The notes under the pieces: model-generated
The model's input: the letters and a program-made list of their open reading frames with translations, nothing else
Told to the model about the DNA's origin: nothing
Databases searched by the model: none
Shown: in pieces, positions 7,735-16,494 of the stretch
Layout of the letters: each line of letters opens with the position of its first letter
Position numbering within the stretch: position 1 is the first letter of the stretch
Translations under genes and position numbers: made by a program
From: Seonamhaeicola sp.
Lineage (GTDB): Bacteria > Bacteroidota > Bacteroidia > Flavobacteriales > Flavobacteriaceae
Reading direction: 5' to 3'
Length of the DNA: 64,000 nucleotides
Assembly: GCF_028281565.1 (NCBI RefSeq)
Contig: NZ_JANQJQ010000015.1
Span: 1 to 64,000, forward strand

Positions 7735-8913
7735 TTAGTTTACTTTCCTTAACGGTATCCCGTGTTCTTTTCTTAATTTATTTTCAAATTTTCTTGCCTT
7801 TAACTCTTCTTTACTTAAAGTGTTTGGCACAGCCCCTTCATCAGGGTCTCTAACCCCAGATGAACTCTTATCTCGTAAACCTTCAACGGCACTTCTCGCA
7901 TGGCCTAATTCATGGCCAAGTCCAATAAAAGCAGGACGTTGGTCACTTCCGTTAACATCTGTTCCCCCATCAGTTAAATCTGGATTATAATTAACTTTCA
8001 CAAAATCAGAGCCCGCACCAGGTGTCCCGTCCTCTTTAACTTCACTTCTTTCATCTCTATTATCTGGAATAGTCTGGTTTCTTGAAGATTTAAAAATAGT
8101 TGTTTTACTATCATCATTAATTAAATCTGAAACTAAATCTGTACCAGCAGAACAAGTATCAGTTCCTCCACAACCACTAATAGTTACGTTGCCGTCGTTG
8201 TCTACTTCTAAAGTTTCTGCTGTAAGCTTCTGTAAATCTGTCAAAACTTGAGTTTTAAATTTCTCGTAATCTTCATCAGACATACCTCTAGACCTACCAA
8301 TGATTATATCGTCAGGAGCCATTCCATCAGGGTCTATAAACCTAAGAGGGTTGTTAAACGCATAATTATATGGGCTATGTCTTCTCATTTCCTCTGCAAG
8401 TGGGTCTAGGTTCATCCATCTACCAAGTGCAGGGTCATAGTTCCTTGCACCATAATCGTACCAGTCCAATCCAAGTTCATCATTAAGTTCTTTACCATTG
8501 TATTTATATTTCTGTGCGGGATTGGTAGAGTTTACCACATTGTTGTATCCTTTATGGCGCATGCCAAAGGGATAGTAGTTGTTCTCTTCCAGTATTTCAG
8601 AAGTCTCTGCAATACCATCATTATCACTATCCTGGTAACTTAGGCGTATATTCCCCAAATGGTCTTTATACTGGTAAACATACTCGTACCCATTCGAGGT
8701 ATCCACATAGCCCTCGGGGTGGTTAAAGAATTTCAAAGAACTGCCTTCATACACATAGTTACCGGCATAATAGGTAGTATTACCTGTACTTACCGTTTTA
8801 CTTAACTTAGTGCCTAAGGCATCGTAAATGTAAGAAATTTTATCGTTTTCTAATTGTGTAAACTTTAATTTTCTTGAATGTAGAGATTGGCATAGAAAAA
8901 CAGTGATTAACAT
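7735..8913 (-). CDS. Orphan Rhs C-terminal tip with M91-like zinc metallopeptidase domain (5'-truncated)
   Basis: Clear Rhs homology begins near 8850 (ISYIYDA) and runs through YYAGNYVYE, FFNHPEGY, KDHLGN, NYYPFG, ARNYDPALGRW and DPDG. The tip then carries a zinc motif HELGHA (H334, E335, H338) and a tail (ENKLRKEHGIPLR) like that of NleD-type M91 effector proteases. The only ATG (8913) lies inside the terminator hairpin of the upstream gene and codes about 20 non-Rhs residues, so the gene is probably a promoterless stored tip. The full-length Rhs gene shares the identical DNA GGCATCGTAAATGTAAGAAA at the left breakpoint (8828-8848). The lipoprotein at 7730 is its likely immunity gene. Confidence 0.85.
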   Translation of the reverse strand: MLITVFLCQSLHSRKLKFTQLENDKISYIYDALGTKLSKTVSTGNTTYYAGNYVYEGSSLKFFNHPEGYVDTSNGYEYVYQYKDHLGNIRLSYQDSDNDGIAETSEILEENNYYPFGMRHKGYNNVVNSTNPAQKYKYNGKELNDELGLDWYDYGARNYDPALGRWMNLDPLAEEMRRHSPYNYAFNNPLRFIDPDGMAPDDIIIGRSRGMSDEDYEKFKTQVLTDLQKLTAETLEVDNDGNVTISGCGGTDTCSAGTDLVSDLINDDSKTTIFKSSRNQTIPDNRDERSEVKEDGTPGAGSDFVKVNYNPDLTDGGTDVNGSDQRPAFIGLGHELGHARSAVEGLRDKSSSGVRDPDEGAVPNTLSKEELKARKFENKLRKEHGIPLRKVN

Positions 8914-8932
8914 TCCTGTTAACCACTGTTTT
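8897..8932 (-). terminator. Strong hairpin terminator
   Basis: Arms 8897-8912 and 8917-8932 pair at 15 of 16 positions around a TTCC loop. The outer AAAACAGTG/CACTGTTTT gives T-rich tails on both strands. It ends the Rhs-immunity-MORN transcript and isolates the stored M91 tip from readthrough. Confidence 0.75.
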
Positions 8933-8965
8933 TCAATTATTTAAATCCTGTTTTCAAACCATGTC

Positions 8966-9538
8966 CTAATTTGGGATACTACCCAACTCTCTTTTCAAAT
9001 ATTCAGACTTGTCAACTTCTTTACCCTCTATAAAATAAGATATTTTTTTTATGGAATTATCCTCTTCGTTATACCAAGTTTCAATACCATGTTTTTTGCC
9101 ATGTTTACAATAAAACTCACCTCCTAAAATTCCACTATAATAATACATTTCTTGCTTGCCTTCTTGGTAGCCGTTAATATATTTTGCAACGAACCTTTTA
9201 TTACCATTTAAATAATAGTAAATAGCATAACCATGTTTCATTCCTTTTTTATAATCGGAGATACTTATGATAACCCCTTCATTATCTTCTATAACCCATT
9301 TGCCATCAGGAAAGCCATCAATGAACGAAACCAAAGAGCGAGAACCATCTAAATATATAATTTTCTTTTGCCCATTTAAATAATTTCCTGCTTCATTTTT
9401 AAATCTTACAAAAGAACTATCCTGTGCAAATGATATTTTTAATAATTCATTATTTAAAACTTCATACTTGTATTCTTGAGAAAAACACGGTCTATTAAAA
9501 ATTATAATGAGACATAAAAATTTAAAAATTACACGCAT
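8966..9538 (-). CDS. Secreted MORN-repeat (YwqK-like) protein, possible immunity protein
   Basis: A 190-aa protein with a Sec signal (about 1-20, ending CFSQ) and repeated MORN-variant strands (YLNGQKKIIYLDG, FPDGKWVIEDNEG, MKHGYAIYYYLNG, YQEGKQEMYYYSG, KKHGIETWYNEED). Such repeats occur in YwqK antitoxin-like proteins linked to polymorphic toxins in Bacteroidota. It follows the Imm11-like gene by 11 bases and ends at a strong hairpin. It may be a leftover immunity gene whose toxin tip was lost, or a second guard for the current tip. Confidence 0.7.
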   Translation of the reverse strand: MRVIFKFLCLIIIFNRPCFSQEYKYEVLNNELLKISFAQDSSFVRFKNEAGNYLNGQKKIIYLDGSRSLVSFIDGFPDGKWVIEDNEGVIISISDYKKGMKHGYAIYYYLNGNKRFVAKYINGYQEGKQEMYYYSGILGGEFYCKHGKKHGIETWYNEEDNSIKKISYFIEGKEVDKSEYLKRELGSIPN

Positions 9539-9549
9539 TGCACCTTAAT

Positions 9550-10164
9550 CTATAAAGTTTTTATTTCTTCTAACAATATCCCTGATAATTTTTCCTTAGT
9601 AATTACTTTCTCTATTTCACTTGAAACATATATATCTGATGTGATTTTAAATAAGTGGTCTTCTGATGCAGGCTTATGGAATAAATTATATTTGATGACT
9701 TTTTCTTTTGAGAAAAAAGCTTTTATAATATGGTCGGTTCCTGGAACATACTTTGTTCTTTTAACATCTAGCACATCTAAAGCTTTAGTAAATAATGGGA
9801 CAAAATATTCTTTAGAGTTTCCTTTATAATTTACTTTTGCCTCAATCCATTTAATTGCTTCCCTTTCTGATATTTTATCATTTATAATCTTTTTCATTCT
9901 TTTAGACATTAAAGGGAAAGCTAAGTCATTAGGCAAATAGTCTAACCATATTTCACTTTCACCATTGAAATCTTCACTCACATCAATTCCTTTAGATGTT
10001 TCTGTTATCTTTTTTAGAGTAAAATCTTCTGGAAAGCTATTTTTTAATTCTAGCACGGGAATTAACTCAAAACCTAAAATTCCTTGCTCTCCGTAAAAAG
10101 CACTAGGGGTTGAATTTCCTCTATTATGCCAATTTATTGAATAATACTTTTCTACTATTTCCAT
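9550..10164 (-). CDS. Imm11-like immunity protein for the AHH nuclease tip
   Basis: A 204-aa soluble protein without a signal. Its first 10 bases overlap the 3' end of the 1961-aa Rhs toxin, so it is translationally coupled to it. The pattern (early aromatic-rich strand, GFELIPVLELKNSFP, then a C-terminal LFKITSDIYVSSEI strand) resembles the Imm11/DUF1629 group that commonly accompanies AHH nuclease toxins. The family call is from memory of that pattern and moderate. The role as cytoplasmic immunity protein is strongly supported by the overlap. Confidence 0.7.
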   Translation of the reverse strand: MEIVEKYYSINWHNRGNSTPSAFYGEQGILGFELIPVLELKNSFPEDFTLKKITETSKGIDVSEDFNGESEIWLDYLPNDLAFPLMSKRMKKIINDKISEREAIKWIEAKVNYKGNSKEYFVPLFTKALDVLDVKRTKYVPGTDHIIKAFFSKEKVIKYNLFHKPASEDHLFKITSDIYVSSEIEKVITKEKLSGILLEEIKTL

Positions 10165-13100
10165 CCTGCTTTTCTTAGTAATTGTGGGTTCTTTATTACT
10201 GGTTTTTTAACATAAGCATTGAACAGTTGAATAAATTTGGCTTGATTACCACCTGAACCATGAGCTGCTCTTATCATACCATCATATACAAATTTATGAT
10301 ATTCATTTGGATGACGTCCTAAATGATGAGGTAAAGCCATTTTATTCCATGCTCCATCTAAACTAAGACCGAATCGGTGAGCTATCTTTTCCATTAGTGG
10401 TGTCCAGAACTTATTTTTATTTGTTGCAAAATGATGTATTTGTGTCGGTAAAGCACTAGCGGCCACTCTACTAAAACCAAGAAATTTGCCAGCGTTTCCA
10501 AGAGCTATTAAGAAAAATGGTGAATCTATACCCATTGGAGATACGAGACCACTAGCCCTCGTATTTATTCTTTCTTGTTCCTTTATTTTTAGCTCATACC
10601 CAAATGATAACAGAAAGCCAAAATATCCATTAGCAAAAGTTCTACTTTCTAGAAATGTATCCAAACTAGCAGAAAAAACCATAGATGTACCAGTATTTGT
10701 ATTCCATCCAAAGATTTCAATTGCCATCTGTATTGCTATTGGAGCGACTATTTTTCCATATTCTACCGCGGAATACCAGCCAGCAGGCTTAGAGCTATCA
10801 ACTCCACCAGCATGATAATATTTTGTTACAATTCCTCTCCTTCCAGATCTCCTCTTTATATGTTCAGTTTTTGTTTGCCCCTCATTTGGAGTATTTGTAA
10901 AACCTCCTTTTCCATCGGGAAACCAATCTGTTCTACCACTTCCTGATGCATCCCATAGTTTTTGCATCCAACTTGGCATATTACCATCCGCTCCACTGGG
11001 GTCAGCCCAAAACACTGGATTATTGTCAAAGGCTGTGTATGTAGATTGGCTATAATGAGTAACTGGGTCAATAGAAGTAAACCTAGCTATGGCTGGGTCA
11101 TAACTTCTAACATCCATTTCATAGAGATTCATCCCTAAAGCCTCTTCATACTCAACACCGTTATATTTCCATTTTAAAGCAATATTCGAGGATATAGGGT
11201 TGTTGTTATATCCCTGATGTTTCAAACCAAAAGGATAGTAGTTGTTCTCTTCCAGTATTTCTATTTTAGAATTGATTACTAATACATTGTCCAAATAAAA
11301 ATAAGTAGAAGTACCGTTATCACCGGCTATCCCTTTTTCTACTTTTATCCTGATCTTAGAACCGGTGGTAACATCATAAGAACCACTAATAAATCCATTA
11401 GCATCAGAATCAATAACTGTAGTTTTAAGTTTTACATAATTGTTATCATGCTCATAGATAACCAGTACCAGTTTTTCTGTAGTGGCTTTATCCAATAACA
11501 GTTGATAATTGATCTTATCTCCAACAGTTACATCATAATATTTCTGTACGCCAGCCCATTGGTTGGAAGCTGTCACTTTTAACTTTTGATTCTCATTAAC
11601 TAAAGTTGCCGATTGCCCCTGCCAACCACCTGTTCCGGAGTCAAAAGTATCATTGTCTAATGTAACGGAATTATTATCCTGATAGCTCAACCTCACATTC
11701 CCCAAATGATCTTTATACTGGTAGACATACTCATAACCGCTGGAGGTATCTATATATCCCTCAGGGTGGTTAAAGAATTTCAAAGAACTGCCGGTGCCTG
11801 TATCTTCATATACATAGTTACCGGCGTAATAAGTAAAAGTAGTATTAGCACCTTCTACAACCTTCTTTTCCATTTTAACACCGGTGGCATCGTAAATGTA
11901 AGAAATATTTCCGCTACTTAGTACTACATGTGTAGGTAAATTTAGATGGTTGTAAGTAATATTAGATGAAATGCCTTTATTGGCATCCGTTAACATGTTA
12001 CCGTTACTGTCATATGTATAATCATTGGCGGTATCGGTGGCAGCATTAACAGCATCATCCTTAAATCCGTATTGGTCCAGTGTGGCGGCATCAGCTACCT
12101 TTAACAGTTTGTTACTATTAGCCTGGTAGGAATAGGTTAAATTATCCATTTCCCCATAGCTGGTAACCGTACTGCCACTCATAGTCCTTACACCTTGTCT
12201 TACTAAACTAGTAATGTTGCCATTTTTGTCATAGGCCACTGAGCTCAGGTTATAATTACTTGAAATGTTGGTCCCACTGGTAATTCTATTAAGGGCATCA
12301 TAACTGTATTTATACCATTTTAAACCGTTATCGGTGTTGGCTGTTTTCCATTCGGTCTCGGAAATATTACCGTTATATAGCTTTTTGTCGTTACTGGTAT
12401 GATGGTCTATTGTGTTATAATTTATTTTAAAGCCAAATAGGGCATTCCCCAAACTTGCAGGGTTATTGATCTGTTTTAACCAGCCCCTGATATTATAGGC
12501 ATAATTTACGGTTTGTAACCCGGAAGAGTTTTCTATGGTACTGTCAACATCCCCACCAACTTTTTTGTGCTCCAATTGGCCCAGGTCGTCATAACCGTTT
12601 AAGACAATAAGCTCATCAGCCAATGCGTTGATCTTTTGTTTTTGAGATATTAAGCGTCCCACATGATCATAAGTGAAAAAATCTTTGGAGGTAATAGTAG
12701 GATACCCTATTTTATCATGGGTAGAAGTGGTTTCTTCTACCAGCCCTGTAAAATCCAGTTTGCTTTTAACCTTATCAGTCGTATCCAGATAATCATTAAA
12801 GCTATAGACATAGACCGGCCTGGATTTGTCGTCATAATAGGTCACGGTGGTGATCCAGTCACTGGTAGTCAATACCTTTACCTTGCTTCCCGTAGCTAAG
12901 CCTTTAACATTGGTTTCAGGAGTTATCCCATAAGCACTCTCTGAGGCACCACCAGCTAAGTCAAAGGTATAGTTGTCATAATAGTTAACGGTTAAGATGT
13001 CAATACTTGCATTAGGAAAATCATCATTAGTGTAATAGGTATTGGCATAACCTGTACCTGATGTGACCTTAGCCTCGTAATTATCTGCAGCACTTTTATT

Positions 13101-16040
13101 ATTAAAAGTATCCTGTAAACCGGTTCTGGTGCTGTTGGAATCATAAGTCCCCGTATAGATCACCCTGCCAAGGATATCATATTTGGTAAACAACCATTCG
13201 TCAGTAGAAGGCACCCTTTGGTTGGCATCTTGTGTCAATACCGGCCTGTCCAGGTTGTCATACACAATATATTCCCAGTCTTTCCCGGGAATTTTCTTTT
13301 CCACCAAACGGTTCCTGATGTCGTATTTATATTGATAACACAATTCCGCAAGCTCGGTAGCATCCGGCAAGGAGGTATGCGCCTCCGCCTTTGGAGGGAG
13401 TACATAGCTAAGGTTACCATAATCATCATACACATAATAAGTGTCATGCGCCGCATTGGCCTCTCCCGGATCTGAAGTGTCCCCGTCCATATTAATATCA
13501 CTGGCCCCATACGTACGCTTTAAGACCACACGGCCCTGTTTGTCTTTAAACTCCTCGGTGGTATGGTTGGTACCACTGGTCCAGTTCTCATCCTTAGTAA
13601 TGGTTTTATAAAGCTCCCCGGCCTGATAATAACCATTGTTGTTCCCGGCACTGGTATCCAGAACCAGGGTAGGGTTATAAGTTATAACATTGTCAACAGT
13701 ACTGGGTGTAGTACCGGCCTCATAGCGTCTGACTTCACTCCCCGTATTGGTTTGATAGTCAAACTTTATGGTATGGTCCGTATCGTTTTGTTTGTCCAAA
13801 GCCCAATCCGCTCCCGGTGCTGCCTGTTCCAAGACCCTGCTAAGCGGTGAAGCTTCCAAATGCTTTTCAGCATAGGGGTTGACCGTACTCTGGGTCATCC
13901 CTGTAAAATCATTGGCAAACCTGCTGGCATTGTAGTAATAAGTTTTAGTATCACTTTCCGCATTGCTTTGAAAAGCGGCACAAGCACTTACCGGATATGG
14001 TAGAAACTCTTTGTCCTGCCTGCCGTATGAGTCATAACCTATATGGGTCACAATACTTTCACGGTTCCCCCCGGCGCGCATACCAACGCTTTGCATGGGC
14101 CTGCCCAGGCCGTCAAAATAAGTAACACTTTCAATTTTATCGTCATAGCCCAATCCGACGGACACATCCGTAGTTGGCTTCCTGGGGGTTATGGTATATA
14201 CGTAGTTTTCATCACTTAAGCTACAGTCCGGGCAGCCATTGTTGGCCGCCACCCCTGAAATGGTAGGGCACTGGTCTGTATTATCGGTGACATACCCTGC
14301 GGGGGCCACACTATAAAAAACACTGACTGCCGGGTCCCCGAAACCATCCCCGTCTATATCCTGGTAAAAATTCTGGGGGGCGATGTTGGTAATGTGTACC
14401 GTAGAGTCATCATAATCACTGTTGTTGGACACATAACCTGAAGGCTGGGAACAGGCCGATTGCGAAGTATTAGGATCCCCATAGCTATCCCCGTCCGAAT
14501 CGGCATACCAGGTAGAGGGTTGGGTAATACTATAACTCACCGTTCTGGCCGTACTCCAGCATCCGGAGGTATTGTTCCGGGCACGCAGGTAATACACCGT
14601 ACCGCTGTTACGGATCTCTGTTGAAGCAGAATTAGTAGTACTGGTCCCGCTGGAGCTGCTTTGCCAATACCAGGTAATCCCACTGGGAGGTGTCCCACGG
14701 GTCAGTACCGTATTGCCACAGTTATTGGTAATGGCAGGCATATCAGGTATAGCAGGAACACTATTGATGGTATAGTTCACTGTTCTGGCCGTACTCCAGC
14801 ACCCGGTAGTATTGTTTCGGGCACGCAGGTAATAGACGGTACCACTGGTACGGGTGACTGTTGAAGCAGAATTAGAAGTACTGGTCCCACTGGAGGAGCT
14901 CTGCCAGTATAAGGTCTGTCCGCTGGGATGGCTTCCTCTGGTAAGTACCGTATTGCCACAGTTATTGGTAATGGTAGGTGTAGCAGGCGTAGCAGGAACA
15001 CTGTTAACAGTATAATTCACACTACTGGAAGCCGTACTCCAGCACCCGGTGGTATTGTTTCTGGCACGCAGGTAATAGATCGTACCACTGGTACGAGTTA
15101 CTGTTGAAGCCGAATTAGAAGTACTGGTCCCACTGGAAGAGCTTTGCCAATACCAGGTAATCCCGCCTGGGGAAGACCCTTTGGCCAATACGGTGTTCCC
15201 ACAGTTAGTGCTTTGCACCGTTGGAGCCGTAGGTGTCCCAGGGAGGTTGTTAATAGTATAGTTGACCGTTCTGGCCGTACTCCAGCACCCGGAGGAATTG
15301 TCCCTGGCACGCAGGTAATAGACCGTACCACTGGTACGGGTCACTGTTGAGGCTGAATTAGAAGTACTGGTGCCGCTGGAACTACTTTGCCAATATAAAG
15401 TCTGTCCGCTGGGATGACTTCCCCTGGTAAGTACCGTATTGCCGCAGTTATTGGTTATAGTAGGAGCAGGTGGCGTACCGGGTGTTGAAGGTTGCGCATT
15501 CACCGTAACACTGGCCGACGGATTAGAAGACACCGACCCTGAAGTGGCCGTTATGGTATAGGTCCCCGGTGGGGCTGTTACCGTGGCTCCTGAAAAACTA
15601 ACCCCCGTTGACGGGCTTGCCGAATAAGTATATGCCGAATTGTGATTGATGATAAGAAAGTTTCCAGTTGCTGTGGTACAGGTAGGTTGATTGACGGCAC
15701 TTAAGGTAGGTGTGGGCGGGGTGGACCCTATCACCACATTTAGGCCGCCTAAAAGGATCATCCCATCGGCACAGGAGACCATGCCTGATCCGGCACTACC
15801 CCAATTGACCGTCACGGAGTATTGTGTCCCGTTTATTGATTTAGGGCCTATAGTACCTCCTGTTACCGTCCATTTAAGCTTGTGGGTACTTCCGTCATCA
15901 TAGGAATAAGTATGCGTACTGTTTTCCGATACGGATGTTGGGCCGCTAACGTTTTGCCCTGCTATTAGCTGAGAGGCCAATAGAACAAAAACTATTAAAA
16001 GTGTTTTACTGATATCTGAATATTTCATTTTATGTAACAT
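10155..16040 (-). CDS. Secreted Rhs/YD-repeat toxin with HH (AHH-type) nuclease tip
   Basis: 1961 aa. A Sec signal (about 1-28, ending IAGQ) is followed by a PKD-like segment (30-105), four near-identical 80-residue Ig-like repeats (about 185-505) and calcium-type DxDGDGxGD repeats (about 510-600). Then come a DUF6443-like start (ENYVYTITPRKP, about 610), RHS/YD repeats to about 1455, a jelly-roll-like insert (about 1460-1590) and the core (NYYPFG, VRSYDPAIARF, DPSG). The variable tip ends with H1869-H1870 (QIHHFATNKN) and HHLGRHPNEYH (1905-1915), the AHH nuclease pattern. The shell should enclose the nuclease, which is freed to cut nucleic acid in a target cell. The tip is much more AT-rich than the shell, as expected after tip exchange. 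Confidence 0.9.
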   Translation of the reverse strand: MLHKMKYSDISKTLLIVFVLLASQLIAGQNVSGPTSVSENSTHTYSYDDGSTHKLKWTVTGGTIGPKSINGTQYSVTVNWGSAGSGMVSCADGMILLGGLNVVIGSTPPTPTLSAVNQPTCTTATGNFLIINHNSAYTYSASPSTGVSFSGATVTAPPGTYTITATSGSVSSNPSASVTVNAQPSTPGTPPAPTITNNCGNTVLTRGSHPSGQTLYWQSSSSGTSTSNSASTVTRTSGTVYYLRARDNSSGCWSTARTVNYTINNLPGTPTAPTVQSTNCGNTVLAKGSSPGGITWYWQSSSSGTSTSNSASTVTRTSGTIYYLRARNNTTGCWSTASSSVNYTVNSVPATPATPTITNNCGNTVLTRGSHPSGQTLYWQSSSSGTSTSNSASTVTRTSGTVYYLRARNNTTGCWSTARTVNYTINSVPAIPDMPAITNNCGNTVLTRGTPPSGITWYWQSSSSGTSTTNSASTEIRNSGTVYYLRARNNTSGCWSTARTVSYSITQPSTWYADSDGDSYGDPNTSQSACSQPSGYVSNNSDYDDSTVHITNIAPQNFYQDIDGDGFGDPAVSVFYSVAPAGYVTDNTDQCPTISGVAANNGCPDCSLSDENYVYTITPRKPTTDVSVGLGYDDKIESVTYFDGLGRPMQSVGMRAGGNRESIVTHIGYDSYGRQDKEFLPYPVSACAAFQSNAESDTKTYYYNASRFANDFTGMTQSTVNPYAEKHLEASPLSRVLEQAAPGADWALDKQNDTDHTIKFDYQTNTGSEVRRYEAGTTPSTVDNVITYNPTLVLDTSAGNNNGYYQAGELYKTITKDENWTSGTNHTTEEFKDKQGRVVLKRTYGASDINMDGDTSDPGEANAAHDTYYVYDDYGNLSYVLPPKAEAHTSLPDATELAELCYQYKYDIRNRLVEKKIPGKDWEYIVYDNLDRPVLTQDANQRVPSTDEWLFTKYDILGRVIYTGTYDSNSTRTGLQDTFNNKSAADNYEAKVTSGTGYANTYYTNDDFPNASIDILTVNYYDNYTFDLAGGASESAYGITPETNVKGLATGSKVKVLTTSDWITTVTYYDDKSRPVYVYSFNDYLDTTDKVKSKLDFTGLVEETTSTHDKIGYPTITSKDFFTYDHVGRLISQKQKINALADELIVLNGYDDLGQLEHKKVGGDVDSTIENSSGLQTVNYAYNIRGWLKQINNPASLGNALFGFKINYNTIDHHTSNDKKLYNGNISETEWKTANTDNGLKWYKYSYDALNRITSGTNISSNYNLSSVAYDKNGNITSLVRQGVRTMSGSTVTSYGEMDNLTYSYQANSNKLLKVADAATLDQYGFKDDAVNAATDTANDYTYDSNGNMLTDANKGISSNITYNHLNLPTHVVLSSGNISYIYDATGVKMEKKVVEGANTTFTYYAGNYVYEDTGTGSSLKFFNHPEGYIDTSSGYEYVYQYKDHLGNVRLSYQDNNSVTLDNDTFDSGTGGWQGQSATLVNENQKLKVTASNQWAGVQKYYDVTVGDKINYQLLLDKATTEKLVLVIYEHDNNYVKLKTTVIDSDANGFISGSYDVTTGSKIRIKVEKGIAGDNGTSTYFYLDNVLVINSKIEILEENNYYPFGLKHQGYNNNPISSNIALKWKYNGVEYEEALGMNLYEMDVRSYDPAIARFTSIDPVTHYSQSTYTAFDNNPVFWADPSGADGNMPSWMQKLWDASGSGRTDWFPDGKGGFTNTPNEGQTKTEHIKRRSGRRGIVTKYYHAGGVDSSKPAGWYSAVEYGKIVAPIAIQMAIEIFGWNTNTGTSMVFSASLDTFLESRTFANGYFGFLLSFGYELKIKEQERINTRASGLVSPMGIDSPFFLIALGNAGKFLGFSRVAASALPTQIHHFATNKNKFWTPLMEKIAHRFGLSLDGAWNKMALPHHLGRHPNEYHKFVYDGMIRAAHGSGGNQAKFIQLFNAYVKKPVIKNPQLLRKAGWK
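14530..15480. repeat. Four tandem 240-bp repeats coding Ig-like domains
   Basis: The unit recurs about every 240 bp inside the Rhs gene. Long stretches are nearly identical, such as the TTCTGGCCGTACTCCAGC block near 14543, 14783 and 15269, while the third unit has a short in-frame change near 15025. Near-identity at DNA level points to recent duplication or gene conversion and predicts copy-number change. Confidence 0.85.
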
Positions 16041-16051
16041 GGTAATAGCTT

Positions 16052-16468
16052 TTATTGGTATAACACCTGATTTATATTGAGGATATAGATGTCTTCGTCA
16101 GACGTATTTGGGTTCATAATTATGGCAGCTGTTATGCCCTGGGCATTACTCTGCAGATTAAAATCTACCGGAGCTCCGTTTAAGCTCATTGCCAAACCAA
16201 TGTTTCCCGTGGAGGTCTGTGGATCCCAGTTTTCTATGGTATTGTTTATATGGAATACCGTAGTGGTTGAAACCCCCTGGTTGGTCTGTTCCCAGGTAAG
16301 CAGGTTACCGTTTCTCTTTACAGTTGACGTTACTATGGTCTGGCGTTGTTCAAAGGACGCCAGGTTACTTTTTAGCGTAAATGCTAAGGGTGCTGTTTGG
16401 GCCGATACTGCCCAGGTGCTTAATGTAAGTATGGATGTTATTACCAGGAGATATACTATATTTTTCAT
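16052..16468 (-). CDS. Small secreted protein between the two Rhs genes
   Basis: A 138-aa protein with a Sec signal (about 1-23, ending VSAQ) and a compact, probably all-beta domain (alternating N, T, S and hydrophobic residues). No family is recognised. It starts 26 bases after the 1193-aa Rhs gene and stops 11 bases before the 1961-aa Rhs gene, so all three are one operon. Its place suggests a partner or adaptor of the secreted Rhs assembly. Confidence 0.7.
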   Translation of the reverse strand: MKNIVYLLVITSILTLSTWAVSAQTAPLAFTLKSNLASFEQRQTIVTSTVKRNGNLLTWEQTNQGVSTTTVFHINNTIENWDPQTSTGNIGLAMSLNGAPVDFNLQSNAQGITAAIIMNPNTSDEDIYILNINQVLYQ

Positions 16469-16494
16469 TGGTGTGTGTTTTAATAGTGAAGATG

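Noticed and set aside
13218-15350. Several plus- and minus-strand frames of 60-95 codons inside the Rhs gene
   Set aside because: They are shadows of the GC-rich, repeated Rhs coding sequence; their translations are P/G/R/T-rich and repeat with the 240-bp unit.
14530-15480. Tandem 240-bp repeats as a CRISPR array
   Set aside because: Units are long, contiguous and in frame within an Rhs coding sequence; no short repeats with unique spacers and no cas genes.
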